Source: a virus. From it: a stretch of 31,150 bases of DNA. A program made the position numbers and the translations under genes. The stretch is taken from IMG/VR virus record IMGVR_UViG_3300024518_000705, positions 1 to 31,150 of that record. One strand, given 5' to 3'. Positions within the stretch are counted from its first letter, which is position 1. Every line of letters starts with the position of its first letter. Under the pieces are notes generated by a model. It had not been told where the DNA came from. It did not search any database and saw nothing but the letters and a program-made list of their open reading frames with translations. Below, in pieces: positions 1-7,945 of this stretch.

Positions 1-164
1 GGAGATGCGATCCACCCCTCCGGTATCACGATCTTGTTGTCAGACAGCACCCAGCCGTCTGAGGTGAACACGAACACGCGACCCCGAACATCAGGGCCGA
101 GCTTGATGAGATCAGTCGGAACCTTCGCCCCGTCCACTGTTGTCCATGTGATCGGTGGAATCAT
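1..164 (-). CDS. Unrecognised protein, N-terminal part (runs off window)
   Basis: An open frame begins with ATG at 164 and stays open to the left edge (54 codons). The translation starts MIPPITWTTVDGAKVP and continues with a hydrophilic, beta-rich stretch containing RVFVFTSDGWVL and IVIPEGW, which looks like a genuine globular protein rather than a shadow. It overlaps the 3' end of the preceding gene by 53 bp, more than any other overlap here, so the true start may be an internal GTG at 137. There is no strong Shine-Dalgarno sequence before the ATG. No family is recognised. It would be the next gene in the same operon, after the small membrane-type genes. Confidence 0.45.
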   Translation of the reverse strand, partial: MIPPITWTTVDGAKVPTDLIKLGPDVRGRVFVFTSDGWVLSDNKIVIPEGWIAS

Positions 165-333
165 CACCACTCGTGGATTGCTTCCGCATGAGATCAGTGA
201 TGCGGTCAGCCCAAGAGCGGCGCAGATCACGAGGTGCTTGCACAGAATCTTCAGCACGAGTCTCTTCCTTCTTGAACAGGAGCGGCAGCAACGCCTCGAA
301 CAACGGCTTCAATATTGACGCGAGCCAACTCAC
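112..333 (-). CDS. Small amphipathic/membrane-associated protein, 73 aa
   Basis: The start is taken as GTG at 333, overlapping the stop of the upstream gene (TGA 332-330), as is typical for this operon. The frame is open further upstream, but that part only shadows the preceding gene. The N-terminus (SWLASILKPLFEALLPLLFKK) is one hydrophobic or amphipathic helix of about 20 residues followed by charged residues. The rest is hydrophilic and ends in a Gly/Asp/Ser-rich tail. Size, membrane-seeking N-terminus and position among other small one-helix proteins would fit a lysis-module or holin-like protein. No family is recognised, so function is inference only. Confidence 0.5.
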   Translation of the reverse strand: MSWLASILKPLFEALLPLLFKKEETRAEDSVQAPRDLRRSWADRITDLMRKQSTSGDDSTDHMDNSGRGEGSD

Positions 334-575
334 GATAGCTTCACCAAGATGCCAACAGCCGCAGCGGTCGCAACTCCGAGCAGCCACTTGAGGACTCGCG
401 CCTGATGACGCAGATCGTTGACTGTCTTGGCAATCTCCTCCAGGTGTCTCACGCGCTCACCGATCTGGGTCTGTCGTTCATCGAACCGAATCAAACGAGC
501 TTCCTGCATCTGAACGAAGTTGGACAAGTCGTGTGATCGTTTACGAAGTGCCTGTACCCAGTCATCACTTGTCAT
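330..575 (-). CDS. Coiled-coil protein with C-terminal membrane segment (XhlA/holin-like architecture)
   Basis: The protein has 81 aa. The start ATG at 575 is chosen because it forms an ATGA overlap with the stop of the upstream gene (572-575); the longer frame adds only shadow sequence. Residues about 15-55 are heptad-like and charged (QMQEARLIRFDERQTQIGERV), predicting a coiled coil. The last about 20 residues (VLKWLLGVATAAAVGILVKL) are a clear transmembrane segment. Known XhlA-type haemolysin/holin accessory proteins share this layout, as do many uncharacterised phage membrane proteins. The gene at 801-1022 has the same layout. The lysis role is inferred from architecture and the post-tail position. 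Confidence 0.65.
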   Translation of the reverse strand: MTSDDWVQALRKRSHDLSNFVQMQEARLIRFDERQTQIGERVRHLEEIAKTVNDLRHQARVLKWLLGVATAAAVGILVKLS

Positions 576-784
576 TCGATGAGACCGGACGAGCGCAACT
601 GATCTTCGGTGAGGTCCGCCGTCGTCCACGACAGGGTGGCTTGTTCAATCTGGTACACCTTCTCTTCGACATCGCTGCACCGCTCGACACACTCTGCGAT
701 TGTGTGGATTGGCGTCTCCTTCCGAGGAGTGCGGCCAAGCAGCAACATCACGCGACGCATCAACCTGACTTTCAACGTGGACAT
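572..784 (-). CDS. Hypothetical protein, 70 aa
   Basis: The start ATG at 784 is preceded by GGGAG seven bases upstream; an in-frame GTG lies immediately before it. The protein begins with a basic, somewhat hydrophobic stretch (STLKVRLMRRVMLLLG), then RTPRKETPIHTIAECVERC, and ends in a charged region. The N-terminus could be an amphipathic helix, but no convincing membrane segment is present. It lies between two coiled-coil/membrane proteins and overlaps the downstream one by 4 bp, so the three are probably translated together. No family is recognised. Confidence 0.55.
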   Translation of the reverse strand: MSTLKVRLMRRVMLLLGRTPRKETPIHTIAECVERCSDVEEKVYQIEQATLSWTTADLTEDQLRSSGLIE

Positions 785-800
785 CACTCGTCTCCCAGGT

Positions 801-1022
801 TCACGAGGCTATCTGATTGAACACCCAAGACGCAGCAGCACTTGCACAAGCGGCGGCGAGCCCAGCGTACGCAAGCACCTTTGTTCTGAAGTCGCGTAGG
901 TCGTCCAACGCAGCAGCGATCTCTTTCAGGTCAACTCGTACGTCGCGTAGTTGATCCTTCAGGAACTCGATCTGTGCGCGTGTCGCTCCTCTGAACTCGC
1001 CATCTCCATTCGTAGCTGGCAT
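801..1022 (-). CDS. Coiled-coil protein with C-terminal membrane segment (XhlA/holin-like architecture)
   Basis: The protein has 73 aa, with ATG at 1022 and AGGA nine bases upstream. Residues about 15-46 (EFLKDQLRDVRVDLKEIAAA...) are a charged heptad-type helix. Residues about 48-68 (VLAYAGLAAACASAAASWVF) form a small-residue-rich transmembrane helix. Small holin and XhlA-type phage proteins commonly look like this. It directly follows the fibre-like gene, where siphophages often place lysis genes. A holin or lysis-accessory role is inferred; no endolysin is visible in the window to confirm a lysis cassette. Confidence 0.65.
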   Translation of the reverse strand: MPATNGDGEFRGATRAQIEFLKDQLRDVRVDLKEIAAALDDLRDFRTKVLAYAGLAAACASAAASWVFNQIAS

Positions 1023-1033
1023 TGGGGCTGTTC

Positions 1034-1756
1034 CTATGTGTCGATGGTGTACTCGACGATGGCAGCGAGTTGAGTGATCGAACCACCAGGGGTTCCTGTC
1101 TTCACGATCTGAAGCTCCAGCACGTCGTTCGCTGTCAACGATCCGCTGCTGATCGTGCCGAGACTGTAAGGCGTGTTCGCCACCAACTCACCATCGCTGT
1201 CTGTGTTGGCAGTCGCAAGCGTGGCGGGCGATGTGAGGTCTTGAGCGGTGAACGTCCACTTATCAGACCCGCCTGATCCTGAAGTTGCTGTTGCCGACAC
1301 GACAGACACTCGTGTGATGGTGATTGCTTCAGCGGCCACGATCAGGAAGTTCTCTTGCGATGCGCTGACCGTTCCGATCTGGGAGATACAGTGCCGCGTC
1401 CGAGCGTTGACTTGTTCCCAGCGAACGGAGTCACCTGCAACGGAACCCGCAGCGAGTCCGGTGAGCTTGTTGGTCCCCATCGCAAGGTTGCCTGTCATGG
1501 CAACCGCGCCGTCTCTGGAGACGAGACCACCGTGCGCTACGGAGATGTCGTCGAACAACAAGATCCACCCACTGCCGTTGTAGACGGACACCTGATTAGT
1601 GGGGGAGGTGTCGTAGAACAACTGACCCTGTACAGGACTGCCCGGTGCAGTCCCTCCACTGAAGCTGGATCGCAACGCGTCCGTCGTGTTGTTGAGTGTA
1701 GTTCGTGACGCGGTGAGCGTGTCAGTGCCCGCGAGGTTAGCGTACGTCTGTGCCAT
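1034..1756 (-). CDS. Tail fibre / receptor-binding-type protein, 240 aa
   Basis: The start ATG at 1756 has AGGAG six bases upstream. The N-terminal half contains the phage fibre signature of a short Ser/Thr-rich start, a segment GQLFYDTSPTNQVSVYNGSG and then MTGNLAMGTNKLTGLAAG, a repeat-like motif common in tail fibres of marine and enteric phages. The C-terminal half (about residues 120-240) is Ser/Thr/Gly-rich, predicted all-beta, and may be the receptor-contact domain. It lies just downstream of the tail-tip gene and a 45-aa coiled-coil gene, the usual place for a side fibre or tip appendage. The fibre call is by motif and position; the ligand is unknown. Confidence 0.7.
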   Translation of the reverse strand: MAQTYANLAGTDTLTASRTTLNNTTDALRSSFSGGTAPGSPVQGQLFYDTSPTNQVSVYNGSGWILLFDDISVAHGGLVSRDGAVAMTGNLAMGTNKLTGLAAGSVAGDSVRWEQVNARTRHCISQIGTVSASQENFLIVAAEAITITRVSVVSATATSGSGGSDKWTFTAQDLTSPATLATANTDSDGELVANTPYSLGTISSGSLTANDVLELQIVKTGTPGGSITQLAAIVEYTIDT

Positions 1757-1767
1757 GGGTGTCTCCT

Positions 1768-1905
1768 CTACTCCTCTTCTGCAACTATCTCTTCAACCTT
1801 GGAACCAACGGGCCAGTCCCTGTCGGCTACAACCTCAAGCACAGCGTGCAACTCACGAATTGCTTCTTCAAGTCGGTCAAGTCGTTGTTCAGTTGTCAGA
1901 GCCAT
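1768..1905 (-). CDS. Short coiled-coil protein, 45 aa
   Basis: The ATG at 1905 overlaps the stop of the giant tail-tip gene in a TGATG junction, so it is probably translated by coupling. The 45-residue product (MALTTEQRLDRLEEAIRELH then AVLEVVADRDWPVG...) is nearly all helical with hydrophobics at heptad positions, followed by a short acidic end. It could be a small trimerising or bridging protein between tail tip and fibre, or a chaperone for the fibre. No family is recognised. The longer frame extending to 2193 is a shadow of the tail-tip gene. Confidence 0.6.
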   Translation of the reverse strand: MALTTEQRLDRLEEAIRELHAVLEVVADRDWPVGSKVEEIVAEEE

Positions 1906-4900
1906 CAGATGAACACCCCGTAGACCATGACAGTGTGCTTGTCGCTGGCGGACGATCCGCCGCCCGTGTGGTCGTGTTGTATGTACGTCATACCTACTGG
2001 GTCGTCGTCGCCGACGATCGTCGCAAGCGGACTTGCAAGCGTGCCCTGCGCTTCGACGTTGATGTAGACGTTCGTCGAGTTCGTGAACCCTGAAGCGAGG
2101 ACATGATCGTTCACGCCTGTGTGCGCTTGGTCCGCCCACGTCCTGATGCCCACCGTCCACGTTGTCTTCCCTGCCGTGCTTCCTGCCTTGCAACGACCGT
2201 ACGCTGCCAAGACCTTCAACGTCTGCCCAGCAGGGATGACGAAGTTGGCGTCGTTGTCGGTAGTGTTCAGGTACATGCGGATCATCTGTCCGTTGCTGAA
2301 CGAACCGCTGCGGTATGCCGAGTGCGTGAACTGCCGCAGACCAGCAACCTCGTCGATGGCGTCACTGACAAGCGCCGCCGAGAGACCGGACGTTGCGTTG
2401 TCGTATGCGATCAGGTCCGCGCCCTTGCCTGTTGCGGCAGTCGTGAACTGTGACAGACGAGGAACCTCGTTCGATGTCGAAGCATCGGCGGCAGTCTTGA
2501 ACGTACCAGTGGCCTCGTCGTAGATGAGCGCGGACCCGGTGTTCTTCCAGTACGGGTCTGTCGTGTTGCGGTACAGGATCGAACCTGCTGTCAACGATGT
2601 GTCGTCTGATGTTGATCCATCAGCAACGAGGACATCTGTGGATGCAGGCGTCGTCACGAATCCGCTTGCAGTGACCGACCCACTGATGGAGATGGTGTTC
2701 GGAACGTCGTTGGATCGACCAACGCCTGTGACCTTGACCGATGCGTTCGATGCGTGCGCCTGCATCAAGATGCCGACGTTCTGGATCAGATGAGACGCGC
2801 TCGTGGGCTTCGTGTCTGTCAACCCGCCCGGAGTTGTTGGTGAGACGTAGAGGACATCACCCGCTGTGAAGTTTGCCGCTACACCAATCGCCTTGCCGAA
2901 TGAAACGGCCAAACCCTCCGCGCCTGCTGCAAGGTCTTGAAACAGCAGACCAAAACAAGGCATCTTGGCCGCATCACTTGCGTCGGCCAGTTCAACATCA
3001 ACCACGTTCGCGTTGTGCGGCCCGGACACATAAACAGCCTGCCCCTTCGTGAACGCCCCAGCGGTGTCGTTCTTGACCCGGATGAACATCCGGTCGTGGT
3101 ACTCGTTAACCCACTGACCGGAAGCTGAATCGTAGACCAAGATATCTTGATCGTTCGCACCAGTGATGGTCACGCCCGCGATGTCATCCAACGAAACGTC
3201 CCACGCTGTCAACGCAGTTCGCATCTGGTCTGCTTGGGGATTGTAGATCGTGGCCGGGCGGTTCAACGTGAGGCGAAGTCGAACGCGGTCAAGTGTGCGC
3301 TCCCCTGGTGAGTAAGGCTCGTACGCGCTCCACGACAACCCGTCGTTCGACGAGGTGGACATCTCTAACGTCGGCGCGAGACTGTTGATGACATCAGTCG
3401 GACCATCCCACTGGATGAGCGTTGCAAGCGCATCGTCCCAGGTGAAGCCGCCCTGGTCCCATGTCTGCACCTCTTCTGCTTCATATCCGTCGTAGTACGT
3501 CGTGTCCCATGTCTTCGATCCGTACCTGTCAGATAACCAAGTGAACCCTGCGTCCTGCCACTGCATGTCTGCTTGTTGCACCAAGCAGTTCACCAAGCCG
3601 AGGATGCCGTACCGTTGCGATGCGTCTGATCCGTTGGTCAGTTCTTCGACGTAGGTGCCCGTCAGGTTCGACCCAGACAGTTCGAGGTTGCCCGACGCTA
3701 CTTGCGTGTTCGACTTCGTACCAGACCACGCAGTGTCTGAGTTGACTGAATACTTCACACCGTTCGGGAGAACGATTGACGGGTCAGGAACTGTGTACGA
3801 CACCAAGGAGGCTGACTCGTACCCTGAACGGCTGACGGACTTGACCATCAAGACGTACGCCACCGCGTCATCGGTGAATACCTTGATGTGATGTTCGCCA
3901 GCACCAGCCTGCGTGATCTCCCTACCGGATGTCCAATCGCTTCCCGTCTTGATGCTGTAGTGGGAGAAGTCGGGGTCAGGGCTCTCTGGGAGAGAGATCA
4001 CAATCTGCTGACCCAACTGCCGGAACAACACATCGTCTGATGACGGGCTCGTTGGCAGCACGCGGCGTCCTTGGATGAACACCGAAGCGAACGTACCAGC
4101 GTCTGCTGAGCCGCGCACGCCGTTTGACGACACAGGCACCGCGCTGATGACCACGGTTGTCTTGCGTATCGGTGCAGGGAAGCGGAACGTGCTTCCGTTC
4201 GTGCGTCCCGCGTACTGCCAAGTCGCCTCTGCCTTGTCGAGATTGACCGCGCTCTTGGAGTCCCTCCAGAAGAAGTCGATGGGACCAGTCGTGATGTCGC
4301 GTTCTACTGATGCAGCGACGATGGATGTTGATGATCCGTCTGTCTGTACGCTGACCTCTTCCCATGCGGCGAGGTTCTGAAGTCGAGCGGGTATCTTGTC
4401 CGGGTTCGGGAACTCGTCTGTGCTTGGGCTGATAGGTCCGGGGTCGTCGTCGTACACCGCTGCGTTGTACTCGACAGCCTCGAACGTACGCATCAACGAC
4501 TCGTCCGTCTGGATCTTGGAGATGATGAACGGCTTGGTGTACGTCGTCACCGACCCCATCGAGTATGGGTCGCCTGCTTGTGGCTTGTCGTTGGCGTCCC
4601 ACGATCCTCCGCTCAGTGTGATCTCAGTGCCAGCGGCAACGGTTCCTGTTGTCACCGTTGTCGCAGTCTGTAGTACGTCCGATCCGGTTCCCGATGTACG
4701 AACGACAATCCGATCCGATGCAGCCAACACGACCTTCTTGTCCAACGTGATCTTGAAGTCGGTGGCTTCGTTCGACAGCACGCGACCAGACACTCCCCAG
4801 TCAACAGAACGGTGCGACAGGTTGACGACATCTCCGGGCTGGAGGTGGATCGCTTCGATGCCCGCCTTGAACGTTGCGACCTTGCCCACCTTGTCGGCCC

Positions 4901-7256
4901 AGTTCAAACGGAACTGGCATTGCCTGAACGCTTGGATCGGTCGAGTCACACCGACCAACGCGAGCCGACTCTTGACGATAGTGTCGTTGCTTGTCCAGAC
5001 ACCATCATCAACGCGCTGCGCCTCGTCGGATTCGTAGTCGGTGGTGACGTTCTTGAAGTCAGCCTCGATCACGTTGGGTCGCGTGTCCCGAGACTCGTAG
5101 CGCACAGAGAACTCGTTGACATCAGACATGCCAAGCAGTGCAACAGGACTCGCAGCATCATCAACGACTACGCTGATCTGTTGTCCGGTTGGTACGAGAT
5201 GACCCCAAGCCGAACGCGCTATGCCGCTGACGACTTCCCATCCGTCACCAACTGCATCAAGTACGGTGTCGCACACCGCACGCTTGGCTGTTCCTCCAGC
5301 ACCATCCGACACCAGTTCGCTGCACAACGTCTTCCATGTGTAGAACGATTGCCAATCCAAACGGTCAGCAGTCAGCAGGCCGTTGCGCCCAAGTCCGTAG
5401 ACCGGATGCAGGAGAAGATCAGCAACAACGTCAGCAGGACTGTCGCCCCACACAGGAGTCGGCACAACACCCGACCCCGATTGGTATGCCGTATCGAACG
5501 TGGGTGTGCCATCAGATGCGACCGACTGAAGACTCCATAGCTTCCTGCCCTTCCACACTGACGTGACGGTTGGTGTTCTGCCTTGGAACTGTTCGTTCGA
5601 CTGAACACGAACACCAAGCAACGCGAGCCCTGGGTAGGACTGCATATCATTCGTGATCTCGTTGACCGACACGATGTCGATCCGCGTATTCAGTTCAGGA
5701 TCTTCAGTCGGCCACTGACTGTTTCCTGTTGCTGTTCGCTCGATCTTGATGTCCAAGAAGATCGGGTCACCTTGGATGGTTGTGTTCGGGGATACGGTCG
5801 TGCCCGGAAGGTCATGGCGGAAGTACCTGTTCGTCGAACCACGGGTCTGCCCGGTGAGAACGATGTGCTGTCCGCTACCAGCTAACGCCGTCCAACTCGT
5901 TGTACCAGTCTCTCTCCAGTACACGTCGAAGCCAACTGCAACGTAGTCAACGTCACCATCGTCGAACTCGCATAGACCACCGGGACAGTTGAAGTTGATC
6001 TGGAAGCCATCAACCGCTGACGACGTGCTGTGCTGGAAGTGCGTTGCGTTGGTCGTCTCCCATGTGTACCCAATCGCAGACACCGTTTCCGCGAACCCTG
6101 GCATCGTGCTTTGGTCCACGGTGCCCATTCGCAAAGACACTTCGACTCCACGGTAGTTCGATGCAAGCGAGCCGTTGATCTTGATCTCGTCTGGAATCGT
6201 GGAGCCGGTCAACCCATCAACGTCAGAGGTGATGGTACTCACGCCTTCAACGGGTCCATGACTGATGGCGATAAGCATGTTGAGGATCTGATGTCCGTCT
6301 GCCTCAACAGTGTGGAACAGTTGGATGATGTTGCCGCCGATGATGTGTTCACCGTACACAACAGGAATCGGGATTCCGTTGAGCGCGGTGTTGCGGATAC
6401 CCTCCAGCTTGAACGTCGGAGAGTTGATGTCATCGCCACGACTCGGGTCATCAATACCGCTGAACGCGACAAGACCGTAGACGATGGACGCCACAGTCAG
6501 AATCAACGAGATGATGGCGAGGATGGTTCCAATCTCTAACCCGGTCGGCAAGTTCAGAACCAACAACGCCCCGCGCTCTGGGATGAGCGCATCGAAGTCC
6601 ATCCGCGAGCCGTCAGCATCGACAACGACAGCGGCGGTGTCTCCGTTCTCCCACCACTGAGCAGGTATGGCATCTCGTACGCGCAGCCCTTCGTGCCACG
6701 GCAGTCGTCGTACCTCGTGCGACTTAGGGTTGAAGATCGGGTCACCGACCAGCGTCACTGTGAACTCATGCTCGAACGTGAAGTGCTTGTCGTTGTTGAT
6801 GCCAACAAGACTCGCAGGCTCTTTCGGTCTCACGACACCAAGTACGAATGGACTACGGTCGAGACGGAACCGGGAGACATGGGCACCGTTGGACGGTGTT
6901 GTGTGGAGTATGCGCCCTGGCTCTGTGATGATGCCGAGATGATCGAACACACCGGGACGCGTTCGACTCATCAGTACCAGATCACCAGCGCGTGCGTCGT
7001 CCGCGTCAACGCTGTCCCATCCCCACGACGAGAACATGGATACGTCCGCGCTGCACTTCGCTGACTCGCTGAACTCACTGATGTCGAACCCGTCTACAGG
7101 ATCGAACATCTCAAGGCCCTGTCGCTGCATCACGACCTTGACCAACCCGAGGCAGTCGAGCCCTGTAGACTCGTTCCGACCGTGCAGCACGAACGGCGTA
7201 CCCAACAAGTCAGACCACAACGAGTCGTCGAGCTTGGTGTGCATCTCCGTCGTCAT
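1905..7256 (-). CDS. Tail-tip megaprotein: NlpC/P60-like peptidase + gpI-like membrane segment + gpJ-like central tip protein
   Basis: The protein has 1783 aa. Residues 1-140 resemble the C-terminal NlpC/P60 cysteine peptidase of lambda gpK, with nucleophile C35 in STGLDCLGLV and histidines at H106 (FDHLGII) and H118. Residues 150-235 look like the K/I ubiquitin-like part. A hydrophobic segment (about 238-266, TILAIISLILTVASIVYGLV) matches the membrane-perturbing part of gpI/J tip proteins. PTFKLEGIRN then PIPVVYGEHIIGG begins the gpJ-like host-specificity region, followed by fibronectin-like domains. Residues about 1400-1560 (KGQAVYVSG; FTAGDVLYVSPTTPGGLT) are a fibre-type domain common in aquatic phages. 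It should form the tip that digests peptidoglycan and opens the membrane. Start ATG 7256 overlaps the L-like gene by ATGA. Confidence 0.85.
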   Translation of the reverse strand: MTTEMHTKLDDSLWSDLLGTPFVLHGRNESTGLDCLGLVKVVMQRQGLEMFDPVDGFDISEFSESAKCSADVSMFSSWGWDSVDADDARAGDLVLMSRTRPGVFDHLGIITEPGRILHTTPSNGAHVSRFRLDRSPFVLGVVRPKEPASLVGINNDKHFTFEHEFTVTLVGDPIFNPKSHEVRRLPWHEGLRVRDAIPAQWWENGDTAAVVVDADGSRMDFDALIPERGALLVLNLPTGLEIGTILAIISLILTVASIVYGLVAFSGIDDPSRGDDINSPTFKLEGIRNTALNGIPIPVVYGEHIIGGNIIQLFHTVEADGHQILNMLIAISHGPVEGVSTITSDVDGLTGSTIPDEIKINGSLASNYRGVEVSLRMGTVDQSTMPGFAETVSAIGYTWETTNATHFQHSTSSAVDGFQINFNCPGGLCEFDDGDVDYVAVGFDVYWRETGTTSWTALAGSGQHIVLTGQTRGSTNRYFRHDLPGTTVSPNTTIQGDPIFLDIKIERTATGNSQWPTEDPELNTRIDIVSVNEITNDMQSYPGLALLGVRVQSNEQFQGRTPTVTSVWKGRKLWSLQSVASDGTPTFDTAYQSGSGVVPTPVWGDSPADVVADLLLHPVYGLGRNGLLTADRLDWQSFYTWKTLCSELVSDGAGGTAKRAVCDTVLDAVGDGWEVVSGIARSAWGHLVPTGQQISVVVDDAASPVALLGMSDVNEFSVRYESRDTRPNVIEADFKNVTTDYESDEAQRVDDGVWTSNDTIVKSRLALVGVTRPIQAFRQCQFRLNWADKVGKVATFKAGIEAIHLQPGDVVNLSHRSVDWGVSGRVLSNEATDFKITLDKKVVLAASDRIVVRTSGTGSDVLQTATTVTTGTVAAGTEITLSGGSWDANDKPQAGDPYSMGSVTTYTKPFIISKIQTDESLMRTFEAVEYNAAVYDDDPGPISPSTDEFPNPDKIPARLQNLAAWEEVSVQTDGSSTSIVAASVERDITTGPIDFFWRDSKSAVNLDKAEATWQYAGRTNGSTFRFPAPIRKTTVVISAVPVSSNGVRGSADAGTFASVFIQGRRVLPTSPSSDDVLFRQLGQQIVISLPESPDPDFSHYSIKTGSDWTSGREITQAGAGEHHIKVFTDDAVAYVLMVKSVSRSGYESASLVSYTVPDPSIVLPNGVKYSVNSDTAWSGTKSNTQVASGNLELSGSNLTGTYVEELTNGSDASQRYGILGLVNCLVQQADMQWQDAGFTWLSDRYGSKTWDTTYYDGYEAEEVQTWDQGGFTWDDALATLIQWDGPTDVINSLAPTLEMSTSSNDGLSWSAYEPYSPGERTLDRVRLRLTLNRPATIYNPQADQMRTALTAWDVSLDDIAGVTITGANDQDILVYDSASGQWVNEYHDRMFIRVKNDTAGAFTKGQAVYVSGPHNANVVDVELADASDAAKMPCFGLLFQDLAAGAEGLAVSFGKAIGVAANFTAGDVLYVSPTTPGGLTDTKPTSASHLIQNVGILMQAHASNASVKVTGVGRSNDVPNTISISGSVTASGFVTTPASTDVLVADGSTSDDTSLTAGSILYRNTTDPYWKNTGSALIYDEATGTFKTAADASTSNEVPRLSQFTTAATGKGADLIAYDNATSGLSAALVSDAIDEVAGLRQFTHSAYRSGSFSNGQMIRMYLNTTDNDANFVIPAGQTLKVLAAYGRCKAGSTAGKTTWTVGIRTWADQAHTGVNDHVLASGFTNSTNVYINVEAQGTLASPLATIVGDDDPVGMTYIQHDHTGGGSSASDKHTVMVYGVFI

Positions 7257-7945
7257 ACTCTTGCCGGTCCCTTCGGGATTCCAGGGAAGCCACCGAAGTT
7301 GAGAGGATGACGCGACGGGTGACCGTTAGCGGCTTCATTCGCTCCATGAGCGCGGCACCCGTTACCTTCGCTCTCGACACCAAGTTCGAGGTCGCACTTC
7401 GTTGGGTCGAAGTCTGAGTTGGTTGCAGAGATCAGGTTCGGCATCGAGGTGTCGTACATGCAACCCGGACCACCGTACACCCATCGGCATCGCGTTCGGT
7501 TGAAACGAACAGCAGGCACTTCTGCGGCCATGAGACTGTACGCACCGAGCAACAACTGTGCTGCGCCGAGCGATGTCGTCACCGTCTTGATGAAGTACGA
7601 CGACTCGTGGACTGACACCGTGAGATCGGATTCGTTGATGAGACGCACAGTGCATCGACGACCAAGCAAGTATCCAGACTCAAGGTATCCAGCGACCACT
7701 TGCTCGTAGTTCGCAACGACCACTTCGAGATCGAACAGGTCGCCTTCCCGACTCTTGTCCTGCGTTCCGATCTGTATGGGATATGGGTAGTAGACGTTGC
7801 CACCGAACGTCACCTGAGCATCGTAACCAGCAATGCGAACCGCGTTCGTTCCATCAACGTCGGCCTCGAACAACCAGACCCACGGCTTCGTGTTGTGGAT
7901 CTTGTTCTTCTCGGTGACGAGTGAGCTTGCAAGTGTTTCCGCCAT
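7253..7945 (-). CDS. Lambda gpL-like distal tail-tip protein, predicted Fe-S cluster
   Basis: The protein has 230 aa; the ATG at 7945 has AGGAGG seven bases upstream and overlaps the previous stop (GTGATG). The N-terminal half (residues 20-140) is the beta-rich tail-tip part, with YYPYPIQIG and EVVVANYEQVV. The C-terminal part carries four cysteines, C153 (TRCRWVYGG), C162 (GPGCMYD), C184 (TKCDLEL) and C197 (GNGCRAHG), and ends in NFGGFPGI, as lambda gpL-type proteins do. gpL homologues are known to coordinate an iron-sulfur cluster with such cysteines. Its place between the M-like gene and the K-I-J fusion matches lambda order. It should link the distal tail to the central tip protein. Confidence 0.82.
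   Translation of the reverse strand: MAETLASSLVTEKNKIHNTKPWVWLFEADVDGTNAVRIAGYDAQVTFGGNVYYPYPIQIGTQDKSREGDLFDLEVVVANYEQVVAGYLESGYLLGRRCTVRLINESDLTVSVHESSYFIKTVTTSLGAAQLLLGAYSLMAAEVPAVRFNRTRCRWVYGGPGCMYDTSMPNLISATNSDFDPTKCDLELGVESEGNGCRAHGANEAANGHPSRHPLNFGGFPGIPKGPARV

Noticed and set aside
1768-2193. 141-aa reading of the 45-aa coiled-coil gene
   Set aside because: The first 96 residues are a basic shadow of the tail-tip gene. The start at 1905 fits the TGATG junction.
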